The notes beneath the pieces are model-generated. The model did no database searches, was not told the origin of the DNA, and worked only from the letters and a program-made list of their open reading frames with translations. This document shows, piece by piece, positions 16,729-26,353 of a DNA stretch of 43,270 nucleotides. This DNA comes from Marinitoga litoralis (GTDB lineage Bacteria > Thermotogota > Thermotogae > Petrotogales > Petrotogaceae): contig NZ_JAFBDI010000019.1 in NCBI RefSeq assembly GCF_016908145.1, positions 1 to 43,270 of the forward strand. The letters are read 5' to 3'. Position 1 is the first letter of the stretch; every line of letters begins with the position of its first letter. The position numbers were made by a program, and so were the translations under genes.

Positions 16729-17215
16729 ATTAATAAATAATTTAGCTAAAGATGTTAAAGAAATAGGCCATATTCAAGATGGAATTATTGTTTCTATACT
16801 AAAATATGATGAATATTCCCCTAAGTTAGGCCAAGTTTTTTGTGATGGAGAATTTTTTGGTTTAGATTCTCTTTCTTTTGGAATAACAATTATAGATTAT
16901 TATAAAGTAGGTGATACTAAATTCAAAAAAACTTCATACGATCTTTTTCTTCACTTATTAAAGGATGAGAGTTTTTACGATAAATTCTTTATGAATTTAA
17001 AAATAACTTTTCTAGAAATTGCTTCTTTTATGCAAAAGAAAGATGAAGAAGTTTTATTATTAAATCTAAGAAAAATCCATAATAGAAGTTCTACTATAAA
17101 AGGACTTCCTAAAGATTTTGTTTTAAATTATATTGATATTAATGCTATTAATAATTTAATAGAAAAAAAATATATATATGAAGATGATGAACTTTATTAT
17201 TATAATCCTGAGTAA
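16718..17215 (+). CDS. Small CRP/FNR-like protein with degenerate sensor domain
   Basis: I do not firmly recognise this 165-aa protein. Its middle part (GQVFCDGEFFGLDSLSFG) resembles the pGdffGe..l part of a CRP beta-roll. A helix like the CRP dimer helix follows, and the end (LPKDFVLNYIDINAINNL ... KKYIY) resembles a winged helix. It may be a shortened CRP-family regulator. The start is the ATG at 16718 behind GAAGGTG; an in-frame ATG at 16703 lacks a site. It overlaps the previous gene by 11 bases, so the two are translationally coupled. Confidence 0.6.
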   Translation: MKCELINNLAKDVKEIGHIQDGIIVSILKYDEYSPKLGQVFCDGEFFGLDSLSFGITIIDYYKVGDTKFKKTSYDLFLHLLKDESFYDKFFMNLKITFLEIASFMQKKDEEVLLLNLRKIHNRSSTIKGLPKDFVLNYIDINAINNLIEKKYIYEDDELYYYNPE

Positions 17216-17347
17216 AACTTACAAATTCAAAGATATTTAAAGAAAATAAGAAATAATAAACTATAACGTGAAAAAAATGACATTGAAATTTTTTTCATTA
17301 ATAAGTTAAACTTATATATGAAATATAAATAAGGATGGTGAAAAAAA
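17216..17347 (+). promoter_or_regulatory. Spacer with weak hairpin and possible tdh promoter
   Basis: TGAAAAAAAT (17269-17278) and ATTTTTTTCA (17288-17297) form a 10-bp A/T-only stem that could end the upstream transcript. A possible promoter is TTGAAA (17283-17288), 18 bases, TAAACT (17307-17312). AAGGATGGTG precedes the tdh TTG start by seven bases. No riboswitch is seen. Confidence 0.4.
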
Positions 17348-18394
17348 TTGGGAACAATGAAAGCCATAGTAAAAAAAGAACCTGGAAAAGGGTTTGTATT
17401 AGAAGAAGTTGAAATACCTGAAATAAAAGAACCTACTGACGTAAAAGTAAAAGTAATTAATGCTTCTATTTGTGGAACAGATTTACATATTTGGAAATGG
17501 GATGATTGGTCAAAACAAAGAATAAAAACTCCTCAAATCGATGGACATGAGTTTGTAGGAGAAGTTGTTGAAGTTGGACCAATGGTAAAAGGATTAAAAC
17601 CTGGAGATATTGTAGCTGCAGAAACTCATATACCTTGTGGTGTTTGTAAACAATGTAAAACAGGGAATATGCATGTGTGCAAAGATATGCAAATATTAGG
17701 TGTAGATAGAGATGGAGTTTTTGCTGAATATGTTGTTGTTCCAGAAATTGTATTATGGAAATTAGATCCTTCTATTCCAAAAGAATTCGCTTCCGTTATG
17801 GAACCATTAGGTAATGCTATTCATTCCGCTACAGCAACAGATTTAAGAGGAAAAACTGTTTTAATTACAGGAGCAGGTCCAATTGGGGCTGTGGCAGTAC
17901 AAGTTGCTAAAGTTTCTGGAGCTTCTACTGTAATAGTTAGTGAAGTTTCTGAATATAGAATTAATATGGCAAAAGAAATGGGTGCTGATTATATAATTAA
18001 CCCTACAGAAAAAGATTTAGTTGAAGAAATTATGAAATTAACTGATGGAAATGGTGTTGATGTATTATTAGAAATGTCAGGAAATCCTAATGCATTAAAT
18101 AGTGGTATTGAATCTTTAACAAATGCCGGAGAAGCTGTTATTTTAGGAGTATTTCCTACAAACCCAGTTCCATTTGTAATGAACACTGCTGTATTTAAAG
18201 GAATTAAAATACATTGTATTACTGGAAGAAAAATGTTTGAAACATGGCAAATTGCATCAGAATGGTTAAGAACAAAAAGAATTGATTTATCTAAATTAAT
18301 AACTCATATTTTACCTATGGAGGAATATGAAAAAGGTTTTGAACTTATGGATTCAAAACAAAGTGGAAAAATTGTTTTAAAAATATCTGAGTAA
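17348..18394 (+). CDS. tdh: L-threonine 3-dehydrogenase
   Basis: This zinc-dependent medium-chain dehydrogenase oxidises L-threonine to 2-amino-3-ketobutyrate with NAD+. Catalytic zinc ligands are C42 (ICGTDLH) and H67-E68 (DGHEF). The structural zinc is held by C97, C100, C103 and C111. The nucleotide-binding loop is [22 protein letters not shown] is typical of threonine dehydrogenases rather than sorbitol dehydrogenases. 348 aa. The TTG start is favoured because its spacing from AAGGATGGTG is seven bases, versus sixteen for the ATG at 17357. It is 11 bases before kbl, which uses its product. Confidence 0.95.
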   Translation: MGTMKAIVKKEPGKGFVLEEVEIPEIKEPTDVKVKVINASICGTDLHIWKWDDWSKQRIKTPQIDGHEFVGEVVEVGPMVKGLKPGDIVAAETHIPCGVCKQCKTGNMHVCKDMQILGVDRDGVFAEYVVVPEIVLWKLDPSIPKEFASVMEPLGNAIHSATATDLRGKTVLITGAGPIGAVAVQVAKVSGASTVIVSEVSEYRINMAKEMGADYIINPTEKDLVEEIMKLTDGNGVDVLLEMSGNPNALNSGIESLTNAGEAVILGVFPTNPVPFVMNTAVFKGIKIHCITGRKMFETWQIASEWLRTKRIDLSKLITHILPMEEYEKGFELMDSKQSGKIVLKISE

Positions 18395-18405
18395 GGGGGA
18401 ATATT

Positions 18406-19590
18406 ATGAATTTCTACGATCAACTTATTGCTGAAATGAATGAATTAAAAGAGAATGGACTTTTTGTAACCATTAGAACTTTAAATGGTGCTCAAGGTGC
18501 ATGGTTTGAAGTAGATGGAAAAAAAGTTTTAAATTTATGTTCTAATAATTATTTAGGATTTGCTAATAATGAAAGACTAAAAAAAGCTGCTATTGAAGCT
18601 GTTGAAAAATATGGAGTTGGACCAGGAGCAGTAAGAAGTATTGCTGGTACAATGGATATTCATACAAAATTAGAAAAAGAACTTGCAGAATTCAAAAAAG
18701 CAGAAGCTACTTTAGTTGTACAATCAGGATTTAACGCTAATCAGGCTGTTATTCCTGCTATAACTACTGCTGAAGATGCTATTTTATCTGATGAATTAAA
18801 TCATGCAAGTATAATTGACGGAGTTAGATTATCTAAAGCAAAAAAATACGTATGGAAACATAAAGATGTGAAAGATTTAGAAGAAAAATTAAAGGAAGCT
18901 AAAGCTAATGGCGCTAGAAGATTATTAATTATTACTGATGGTGTATTTAGTATGGATGGAGACTTAGCACCATTACCAGAAATAGTAGAAGTAGCTGAAA
19001 AATACGAAGCTATTGTTATGGTTGATGACGCTCACGGAGAGGGCGTGCTAGGAGAAAGCGGAAGAGGTATCGTTGATCATTTCCATCTACACGGAAGAGT
19101 TGATATTGAAGTAGGTACATTATCTAAAGCTTTTGGTGTGGTAGGAGGCTTTGTAGCTGGGAAAAAGGAATTAATTGATTATTTAAAACAAAAAGCTAGA
19201 CCTTTCTTATTCAGTAGTTCATTATCTCCTGCAGAAACTGGAGCTGCGTTAGAAGCTGTTAGGATATTAACTGAAAGCGGAGAAGTTGTTGAAAGATTAT
19301 GGGAAAATGCTAAGTATTTCAAAGAAAAATTGAATGCTTTAGGTTTTGATACTTGGCATAGTGAAACTCCTATAACTCCAGTTATGTTATATGATGCTAA
19401 AGTAGCAAAAGAATTCAGTTTAAGATTATTTGATGAAGGAATATTCGCTCAATCTATTGGATATCCAACAGTTCCAAAAGGATTAGCTAGAATTAGAGTT
19501 ATGATTAGCGCTGCTCATACAAAAGAAGATTTAGATTTTGCAGTTGAAAAATTTGAAAAAATAGGAAAAGAATTAAATATAATAAAATAA
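18406..19590 (+). CDS. kbl: Glycine C-acetyltransferase (2-amino-3-ketobutyrate CoA ligase)
   Basis: A PLP enzyme of the alpha-oxoamine synthase family that splits 2-amino-3-ketobutyrate with CoA into glycine and acetyl-Co[42 protein letters not shown] and the PLP-lysine segment [12 protein letters not shown] are present. At 394 aa it matches Kbl. The close relative BioF is excluded mainly by the preceding tdh gene and by TMDIH. It ends at a shared terminator. Confidence 0.95.
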   Translation: MNFYDQLIAEMNELKENGLFVTIRTLNGAQGAWFEVDGKKVLNLCSNNYLGFANNERLKKAAIEAVEKYGVGPGAVRSIAGTMDIHTKLEKELAEFKKAEATLVVQSGFNANQAVIPAITTAEDAILSDELNHASIIDGVRLSKAKKYVWKHKDVKDLEEKLKEAKANGARRLLIITDGVFSMDGDLAPLPEIVEVAEKYEAIVMVDDAHGEGVLGESGRGIVDHFHLHGRVDIEVGTLSKAFGVVGGFVAGKKELIDYLKQKARPFLFSSSLSPAETGAALEAVRILTESGEVVERLWENAKYFKEKLNALGFDTWHSETPITPVMLYDAKVAKEFSLRLFDEGIFAQSIGYPTVPKGLARIRVMISAAHTKEDLDFAVEKFEKIGKELNIIK

Positions 19591-19591
19591 T

Positions 19592-19612
19592 AAGTAGGCT
19601 AAATGCCTACTT
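19592..19612. terminator. Bidirectional terminator (kbl / plsY)
   Basis: AAGTAGGC-TAAAT-GCCTACTT is an 8-bp stem two bases after the kbl stop, followed by TTCTTATT on the plus strand and ATTATTTT on the minus strand. It lies seven bases from the plsY stop. Confidence 0.85.
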
Positions 19613-19618
19613 TTCTTA

Positions 19619-20209
19619 TTAATTATCTAATCTCTCTGTTACCTTTATTTCCTGTCCTTTAACAATCCTAACTAAATTTTCTATATGTTTAGGAAGTATA
19701 ATAATAAACATTATAGTTAATAATAATGGGTCAATATTAAAAATATTAAAATAGGAAATAATCGTAATAATTAATAAACTTAAAACGTTTCCTAATGCTA
19801 TATATTTAGAAATAAATGTAATAAGAGCAGATATTGCTGCAAAAGATAATCCGACAATTGGATTATAGGCCATCAATATTCCCCATAATGTAGCAATACC
19901 TTTACCACCTTTAAATTTTAAAAATATACTCCAATTATGCCCAATAACAGCTAACAAAGATGCCAATGATACATATAAATTATCAGCATTTAATATTTGA
20001 GAAAACAAATAGTAAGAAAAAAAGCCTTTTGAAAAATCTCCTATTAAACATAAAATTCCAACCTTTAAGTTTGTAGTATAAACGGCATTCGATGTACCAA
20101 CATTATTTGATCCATATTTTCTAACATCTCTACCTGTTAAAATATATGGAATAATAAAACTAAATGGAATACTACCTATCAAATAACTCAAAATCAAATA
20201 TAAATACAT
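19619..20209 (-). CDS. plsY: Glycerol-3-phosphate acyltransferase PlsY
   Basis: PlsY is the membrane enzyme that transfers the acyl group from acyl-phosphate (made by PlsX, gene at 5785) to glycerol-3-phosphate. The three conserved loops are seen: GSIPFSFI, GSNNVGTSNAVYTT, and GHNWSIFLKFKGGKGIAT. Several hydrophobic helices span the 196-aa protein. It follows the ABC-2 permease by five bases, so they share a transcript. Confidence 0.96.
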   Translation of the reverse strand: MYLYLILSYLIGSIPFSFIIPYILTGRDVRKYGSNNVGTSNAVYTTNLKVGILCLIGDFSKGFFSYYLFSQILNADNLYVSLASLLAVIGHNWSIFLKFKGGKGIATLWGILMAYNPIVGLSFAAISALITFISKYIALGNVLSLLIITIISYFNIFNIDPLLLTIMFIIILPKHIENLVRIVKGQEIKVTERLDN

Positions 20210-20214
20210 TTATA

Positions 20215-21390
20215 TTACCTTCTTTCTATATGAGATAATAGCAAATAACTTATTACAAATGATGACACGGTAAATAATACCATTATATAAATATTATTAA
20301 TTACCATAGATAAATCATAATTTAATAATGCAATTTTTCTTAATGAATCTATAGAATATTTTATTGGTAAAGCATATGACCATTTATACCATACAGAATC
20401 CTTTGGAATTGATATCAAAACATCCCCAAATAATACCATTGTTCCTATAAAAATAGCCAATAAAAATGTTGTTGTCCTTGTTGTTTTAGATATTGATGAA
20501 ATTAACATTCCAAAAGATGCAAACATAATTACATTTAATATAATTAAAATCAATATATCTATTTCCTTGCCAGCAAAATTGCTTCCAAAATTTTTAAATA
20601 CATAATAAGTCACAATACTCGAAATTAAACCTAAAATTGAGTAAGTTAATAATTTATATGTCGAGAATTCCCAAATTTTCAAACCATTTGCTCTATATAT
20701 ATCTAATAATCCATTTTCTCTTGTTTGGGAAATAGATATCCCAATTCCTCCCATAGAAAAAATGAGTATCAATACTAATATTGCAGAGGGGGCTAACATA
20801 TCTTGAAAATCTAATGAAGCATTTTCTATATTTTTTAAACTCCCATCTTTAACATTTGGGATTTGAATTTCTATTTCTGGAGGTTTTCTGTCCTTATCAA
20901 CAGAAATACCCCCTTTTAATAAAAATTGAGTGGTTGAACCTGTAGATATTTCAGGAATTCCAGATAACTCACTAAATAAAGCTTTTACAACAGTATAAAT
21001 TGCAACACTACTATCTAAATCATTTGGATTTGGTACCAAGATTAATTTAGTATCCTTGTAATCTTTTAAGTTATTCATAAACCCTTTTGGAACTATTAAT
21101 ATAGAGTCAAATTCATTTGTTTTAATTGCATCAATTAATTCATTTTGAGATGTCAGTTGTACTGCATCCTTCCATTTGAAAAATTGACTCAAAAAAAGAA
21201 ATCCAAATTTACCCAGAAAAGAATTATCTTCATTATATACCGCTATTTTATAATTTGATAACATATTTTCTGGAAATAAATTAGATCCCAAGTATGATAA
21301 AAGAAATGGAATCAAAATAATAGAAATTAAAAAACCCTTATTCCTAAAAACTTTTACTAGCTCAAATTTCATCAATGATAATATTTTCAT
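20215..21390 (-). CDS. ABC-2 type permease, ATPase not adjacent
   Basis: This 391-aa membrane protein has one N-terminal helix (about 20-37), a large external domain of roughly 160 residues, and five C-terminal helices starting near residue 200. The layout fits the ABC2_membrane_3 family of exporters (drug, lipid or protein efflux, or Na+ export). It opens with LMKFELVKVFRNKGFL, typical of such permeases. Normally an ABC ATPase gene adjoins; here the neighbours are plsY and the divergent upp. Substrate unknown. Confidence 0.85.
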   Translation of the reverse strand: MKILSLMKFELVKVFRNKGFLISIILIPFLLSYLGSNLFPENMLSNYKIAVYNEDNSFLGKFGFLFLSQFFKWKDAVQLTSQNELIDAIKTNEFDSILIVPKGFMNNLKDYKDTKLILVPNPNDLDSSVAIYTVVKALFSELSGIPEISTGSTTQFLLKGGISVDKDRKPPEIEIQIPNVKDGSLKNIENASLDFQDMLAPSAILVLILIFSMGGIGISISQTRENGLLDIYRANGLKIWEFSTYKLLTYSILGLISSIVTYYVFKNFGSNFAGKEIDILILIILNVIMFASFGMLISSISKTTRTTTFLLAIFIGTMVLFGDVLISIPKDSVWYKWSYALPIKYSIDSLRKIALLNYDLSMVINNIYIMVLFTVSSFVISYLLLSHIERR

Positions 21391-21464
21391 ACGGTCACCT
21401 CTACTATATTTTCTAAATCTTTATATATTTTATCAGAAAACTTAAAATGTTCAAAGCATTTTTA

Positions 21465-22140
<676 letters not shown>

Positions 22141-22141
<1 letters not shown>

Positions 22142-22165
22142 GAATAGCGGTAAAACCGCTATTCT
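22141..22165. terminator. Bidirectional terminator overlapping the ftsY stop
   Basis: AGAATAGCGGT-AAA-ACCGCTATTCT is an 11-bp perfect stem with a 3-base loop. It begins on the last base of the upp stop codon, and its other arm contains the last codons and TAG stop of ftsY. Confidence 0.92.
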
Positions 22166-23064
22166 TCTATTCCTAATAATGCATTACAATAATCTTTTGG
22201 ATCAAAAATTTGCAAATCATCTTCTTTTTCTCCAACTCCTATTAATTTTATAGGTATTTTTAATTCCTGATTAATTGCAAAAGCTATTCCACCTTTTGCT
22301 GTTCCATCTAGCTTTGTTACTACTATACCACTTAAATCAATAGCTTCCTTGAAAACTTTAGCTTGGACTATACCATTTTGCCCTGTTGTTCCATCTAATA
22401 CTAATAATGTTTCATGAGGAGCATCTGGTATTACTTTTTGAATGACTCTTTTTATTTTTTTCAATTCTTCCATTAAATTACTTTTAGTATGTAGTCTTCC
22501 TGCTGTATCTATAATAACTACATCTTTATTTTTTGAAACAGCATGATTTAAAGCATCAAATGCTACTGCAGCCGCATCAGAACCATGCGAATGTGCAATT
22601 ACATTAATATCTAATCTTTTACCCCATTCTTTTAATTGCTCTATAGCTGCAGCTCTGAAGGTATCTCCAGCAGCAAATACTACTTCATTACCACTTTCTT
22701 TATACATCTTTCCTAATTTTGCAATAGTAGTTGTTTTCCCTGTTCCGTTAACACCAACTACTAATACAACGTATGGTTTCTTTTCTGGTTTTAAATCTAT
22801 AGGTTTGTTATCTAAATGTTGAACCATAATATCTCTCAATAATAATAACGGATCTTCCGTTTTTTCTTTTTTATATCGTTCTTTTAATTTTTCTATAATA
22901 TCCTTTGTTGTGTCAACTCCCATATCAGATAGTATCATTATTTCTTCAAGTTCTTCTAAAACTTCGTCATCTAATGTCCTACCTGAAAATATTGTTTTTA
23001 TATTTCCAAAAAATTTATCTCTTGATTTTTTCAATCCTTCTTTAATTTTATTAAAAAAACCCAT
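22159..23064 (-). CDS. ftsY: Signal recognition particle receptor FtsY
   Basis: FtsY is the GTPase that docks the SRP-ribosome complex at the membrane. An N domain (about 1-90) precedes the GTPase G domain with GVNGTGKTT (104-112), DTAGRLHTK, and TKLDGTAKGG; the end GVGEKEDDLQIFDP is the usual C-terminus. It is 301 aa and lacks the long acidic A domain of E. coli. The ATG at 23064 with GGAGGTG just upstream is chosen; an in-frame GTG at 23079 would overlap that site. The stop lies inside the shared terminator. Confidence 0.97.
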   Translation of the reverse strand: MGFFNKIKEGLKKSRDKFFGNIKTIFSGRTLDDEVLEELEEIMILSDMGVDTTKDIIEKLKERYKKEKTEDPLLLLRDIMVQHLDNKPIDLKPEKKPYVVLVVGVNGTGKTTTIAKLGKMYKESGNEVVFAAGDTFRAAAIEQLKEWGKRLDINVIAHSHGSDAAAVAFDALNHAVSKNKDVVIIDTAGRLHTKSNLMEELKKIKRVIQKVIPDAPHETLLVLDGTTGQNGIVQAKVFKEAIDLSGIVVTKLDGTAKGGIAFAINQELKIPIKLIGVGEKEDDLQIFDPKDYCNALLGIEE

Positions 23065-23128
23065 ACAACACCTCCACACACAAAATTTCCAATATATTTT
23101 ATCATTATTTTTTTAAATTTCAAAATTT

Positions 23129-23146
23129 TTTGAAAACATGTTCAAA
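23129..23146. promoter_or_regulatory. Inverted repeat between ftsY and DUF2225 gene
   Basis: TTTGAA-AACATG-TTCAAA is an 18-bp inverted repeat with 6-bp arms in the divergent spacer 23065-23231. A possible leftward -35 (TTGAAC) falls in it, with a weak -10 TGAAAT 17 bases on. A rightward TATAAT lies at 23192-23197. An operator role is speculative. Confidence 0.3.
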
Positions 23147-23231
23147 TAAATTGTTTGTAAAAAATGAAATTTAATGGTAAAATATTTTTAGTATAATAAA
23201 ATATAATAAGTATATTTAAAGAGGTGTAAAA

Positions 23232-23888
23232 ATGAGTGACTTTTGGGAAGACTCTACGACCTGCCCTTTGTGTGGAAAAGAATTCTATTATACAAAAGTA
23301 AAATATGATAGTATTATAATTAATAAATATGAAGATGATTTAAGACCCTTATTTAAAGGTCCAAACCCTCAGAATTTTTCTATATTAACTTGTCCAAAAT
23401 GTGGTTTTACTTATTATTCTGATGATACTGATATTTTAAAAAATATAAATAAAGAGATAAAGGAAGAACTAAAAGAATATTTAAAAATAGCAAAAACTAA
23501 ACTAGGTAAAATCGATAATTCTTACGAAAAATCAACAGAATTTTTAAAAAAACAACTTGCATTAGCTTCTATATTATATAAAATTATAAATAAACCTGGT
23601 AATATGGCTAAAAGCCTAATTAGATTATCTTGGATTTTTAGAGATGAAAACAAAGAAAAAGAAGAGTTAAAAATGATATATGCTGCTGTTAATCAGTTGG
23701 AAGAAAATTTTAAAGATTTAACTTCTGATGAAGAACTAATAATGTATTATTTTTTTAAAGGTTATTTAAACCTTAGATTAGGTAAGAAAAATGAAGCAAA
23801 AGAAAGTTTTAATAAACTTATATCAAGATATAAAAGAACAAATAATCCATATGTAAAAAAAGCAGAATATTTGAAGGGTGAGTTATGA
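23232..23888 (+). CDS. DUF2225 family protein
   Basis: The 218-aa protein begins with two zinc-knuckle-like pairs, C11-C14 (TTCPLCGKEF) and C54-C57 (LTCPKCGFTYY), separated by a segment with FKGPNPQNFSIL, matching the DUF2225 pattern (CPxCG ... GxNP ... CPxCG). The C-terminal two thirds are helical and resemble tetratricopeptide repeats, for example YYFFKGYLNLRLGKKNEAKESF. Function unknown; cytoplasmic. GAGGTG precedes the ATG. It overlaps the next gene by four bases (ATGA), coupling it to the LysM lipoprotein. Confidence 0.85.
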   Translation: MSDFWEDSTTCPLCGKEFYYTKVKYDSIIINKYEDDLRPLFKGPNPQNFSILTCPKCGFTYYSDDTDILKNINKEIKEELKEYLKIAKTKLGKIDNSYEKSTEFLKKQLALASILYKIINKPGNMAKSLIRLSWIFRDENKEKEELKMIYAAVNQLEENFKDLTSDEELIMYYFFKGYLNLRLGKKNEAKESFNKLISRYKRTNNPYVKKAEYLKGEL

Positions 23889-25870
23889 TGAAAAAGATGT
23901 TATTAAAAAACATATTATTTATAGCAATTATATTTATTTTTACTTCATGTTCATTATTTCAAGCAACTCCAACAAATGATAGAATAACTGCTCTTGAAGC
24001 AGAAGTTGTATCATTAAAATTAACTTTAAGTAATCACGAACAAATTCTCAATAAATACAGTGACATAGAAAATAAAATTGAAGAGCTTTCAAAAGATATC
24101 TTATACTTAAAAACGAAAATAGAATTAATAGATAATGACTTCCAAAATAGAATATCTTATTTAGAAAGTGAATTGGTAAACATTCAAGAATCAATTGATA
24201 AAATAAAAAATGATATTCCAAAAACAACTAATTATGATGAAATATTGAATGCTTTTGAAAAAAAGATAAATGATATTGAAAAAAATATTCAATCATTAAA
24301 TAATGAAATGGTTACCAAGAATGAAATGATTGTTTTAAAAAATGAAATCAAAGATAATTTTGAGTCTTTTAATTCAACCATTTCAAACATAAATAAAGAT
24401 TTTTCTTTATTAAAATCCGATATTTCAACTATATATTCCGATATTGATGAAAAATACATTATCCTTGAGAAAAAAATAAATTTATTAGAAAATAATTATA
24501 ATTCTTTGAATTTAACCATTGATTCTTCTGATATAAAAAATGAAATAAATGAATCAGTTAAGTCTAATATCGAAGAACTATTAAAAACTATCAATTCTTT
24601 GGATAAAATATGGCAAATCAATTTTGAAACTCTTGAGAAAGATCTAGATTCTTTAAAAAATGATTATTCAATTTTTAAAGAATCTATTTCCGGAATTATT
24701 AGTGAAGAAAATTTAAAAAAATATGTATATGAATCCGTAGAAACTGAGACTCAAAGAGAAGTTGCTAAATTATTCTATAAAACTAAAGGTGAAGAATTAT
24801 TAAAAATAAAAAATTTAGAAGAACAATTTAATAAATTAAACAGTGATATATCTAAACTACAAAATTCATTTGAGTTATTATCTTCAAGACCATTAAGTAC
24901 TTTTGATGAAAAATATAAAACAAAATTAGATGAGTTGGAAAGAGAACTTACAAATGCTTTAATCTCCTTTTCAAATGCGGAAATTAAAAACCTTTTTGGA
25001 TCCGGCGATCAAATTATTTACAAAGTTAAATCAGGAGATACTTTAAGCCAAATAGCTTTAGCTTTTGGGTTAGGTTATAATGGTGTTGATTTAATAAAAG
25101 CTGCAAATAATATTGATGATCCTAGAACCATTCGCGTAGGGCAAGATATTATAATTCCAGTTAATAATATTGAAGAATTCATAAATTGGCCATTAGAATA
25201 TACATTACCTTCAAATTATGAAAGAATTGTTATTAGATTTGGTGATAGAATTTCAACAGGAGTATCTATAGGATTAGGTATATTGCCTTTAAGGGATGAA
25301 AATGTAAAATCAGTTCTTCCTGGTAGAGTATTAGAAATTGGAAAATCTCAAAATAATTCATATTATATTAAAGTAGATCATGGAAGTGGGGTTGTAACTG
25401 TATATTCTAATTTAATATCTATTTCAACAAAAGAAGGAAAATGGGTAGATTCCAATACTGTTATAGGTAAAGTACAAAAGGATAAATTATTTAATTTTGA
25501 AATTTGGAAAAACGGAGAACCTAAAGATCCTATGAAACTTTTTTTTAAGTACATTGGAAACTTTAAAGCAACATTTTATACAGAATGGGATGATAAAATA
25601 ATATATTACCCTGCTTTTAGACTCACTAAATCTCAAGATGTACCCAGACCTTGGGTAACTGTTGCTGCTGATCCAAACTATCTGCCTTTAGGCACTATAG
25701 TATATATTCCTGAATTTAGGAATTCTCCAAATTTTGGTTTTTTTGAAATTGAGGATATTGGTGGAAAGATTATTGGTAATAGATTAGATATATATATAAA
25801 TGATGTTAGACTTGCACAAAATTCTTATGATGTAGACGTTTATGTCGTTGGACAAAAAGATAGGAGGTAA
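23885..25870 (+). CDS. Lipoprotein with coiled coil, LysM, degenerate M23 and 3D domains
   Basis: A 661-aa envelope protein. The signal sequence ends in the lipobox FTSC, placing the lipidated Cys at 22. Residues about 33-365 are a long heptad-rich coiled coil. A LysM domain (about 378-427: YKVKSGDTLSQIA ... IRVGQDIIIPV) should bind peptidoglycan. A LytM/M23-like domain (about 445-555) has lost its metal ligands: no His in the STGVSIG segment, and NFEIWKNG replaces HFEI. A C-terminal 3D domain (about 562-661) keeps AADPNYLPLGT, EDIGGKIIGNRLDIYI and its aspartates, as in MltA-like glycan-cleaving enzymes. Likely role: peptidoglycan binding and turnover or its control at the cell wall. Confidence 0.88.
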   Translation: MMKKMLLKNILFIAIIFIFTSCSLFQATPTNDRITALEAEVVSLKLTLSNHEQILNKYSDIENKIEELSKDILYLKTKIELIDNDFQNRISYLESELVNIQESIDKIKNDIPKTTNYDEILNAFEKKINDIEKNIQSLNNEMVTKNEMIVLKNEIKDNFESFNSTISNINKDFSLLKSDISTIYSDIDEKYIILEKKINLLENNYNSLNLTIDSSDIKNEINESVKSNIEELLKTINSLDKIWQINFETLEKDLDSLKNDYSIFKESISGIISEENLKKYVYESVETETQREVAKLFYKTKGEELLKIKNLEEQFNKLNSDISKLQNSFELLSSRPLSTFDEKYKTKLDELERELTNALISFSNAEIKNLFGSGDQIIYKVKSGDTLSQIALAFGLGYNGVDLIKAANNIDDPRTIRVGQDIIIPVNNIEEFINWPLEYTLPSNYERIVIRFGDRISTGVSIGLGILPLRDENVKSVLPGRVLEIGKSQNNSYYIKVDHGSGVVTVYSNLISISTKEGKWVDSNTVIGKVQKDKLFNFEIWKNGEPKDPMKLFFKYIGNFKATFYTEWDDKIIYYPAFRLTKSQDVPRPWVTVAADPNYLPLGTIVYIPEFRNSPNFGFFEIEDIGGKIIGNRLDIYINDVRLAQNSYDVDVYVVGQKDRR

Positions 25871-25873
25871 ATA

Positions 25874-26353
25874 ATGGGATTAACTGTTAAAAGTAGTTAT
25901 GCATTAAGAGCTTTATACGAATTAGCTAATTTTCATAATAACGGTGTAAAAAGAGTTTCGATAAATGATTTATCAAAAAAGCAAAAAATTCCAAAAGACT
26001 TTTTAGAAAAAATTTTTAGCGAATTAAGGGAACATAATATTGTTGATTCAGTAAGAGGAAGATATGGAGGTTATGCTTTAAGCAAAGATCCAAAAAAATT
26101 AAAATTGAGCGAAGTGATTTATGTTTTAGATAAACCCTTTCAGTCATATGAATGTGTAATTAGTGGAAAATGTGAAACTTTAGGTTCTGATTGTGCTGTG
26201 GGATATGTATGGAAAATGGTAAATACTATATTGATGAAAGAACTATCAAAAATAACATTAGCCGATTTATTAGAAATCGGGAAAAAATTAGAATTAATGG
26301 GAGGCAATACTGTTGAAGAAAAGATTAATAATGCTAATGAGCGGGGGAGTTGA
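25874..26353 (+). CDS. Rrf2/IscR-family regulator with Fe-S-type cysteines
   Basis: This 159-aa winged-helix regulator opens with the Rrf2 pattern SSYALRALYELA, then IPKDFLEKIFSELR and GRYGGYALSK. Three cysteines, C94, C100 and C107 (spacing C-x5-C-x6-C), match the Fe-S ligand region of IscR-type members, so it may sense Fe-S supply or redox state. It overlaps mnmA by 41 bases; in many bacteria an Rrf2 gene lies near iscS-mnmA, but no cysteine desulfurase is here. AGGAGG precedes the ATG. Confidence 0.92.
   Translation: MGLTVKSSYALRALYELANFHNNGVKRVSINDLSKKQKIPKDFLEKIFSELREHNIVDSVRGRYGGYALSKDPKKLKLSEVIYVLDKPFQSYECVISGKCETLGSDCAVGYVWKMVNTILMKELSKITLADLLEIGKKLELMGGNTVEEKINNANERGS

Noticed and set aside
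17216..17347. Glycine or threonine-responsive riboswitch before tdh
   Set aside because: Only an A/T stem is seen; the conserved GC-containing core of such elements is absent.
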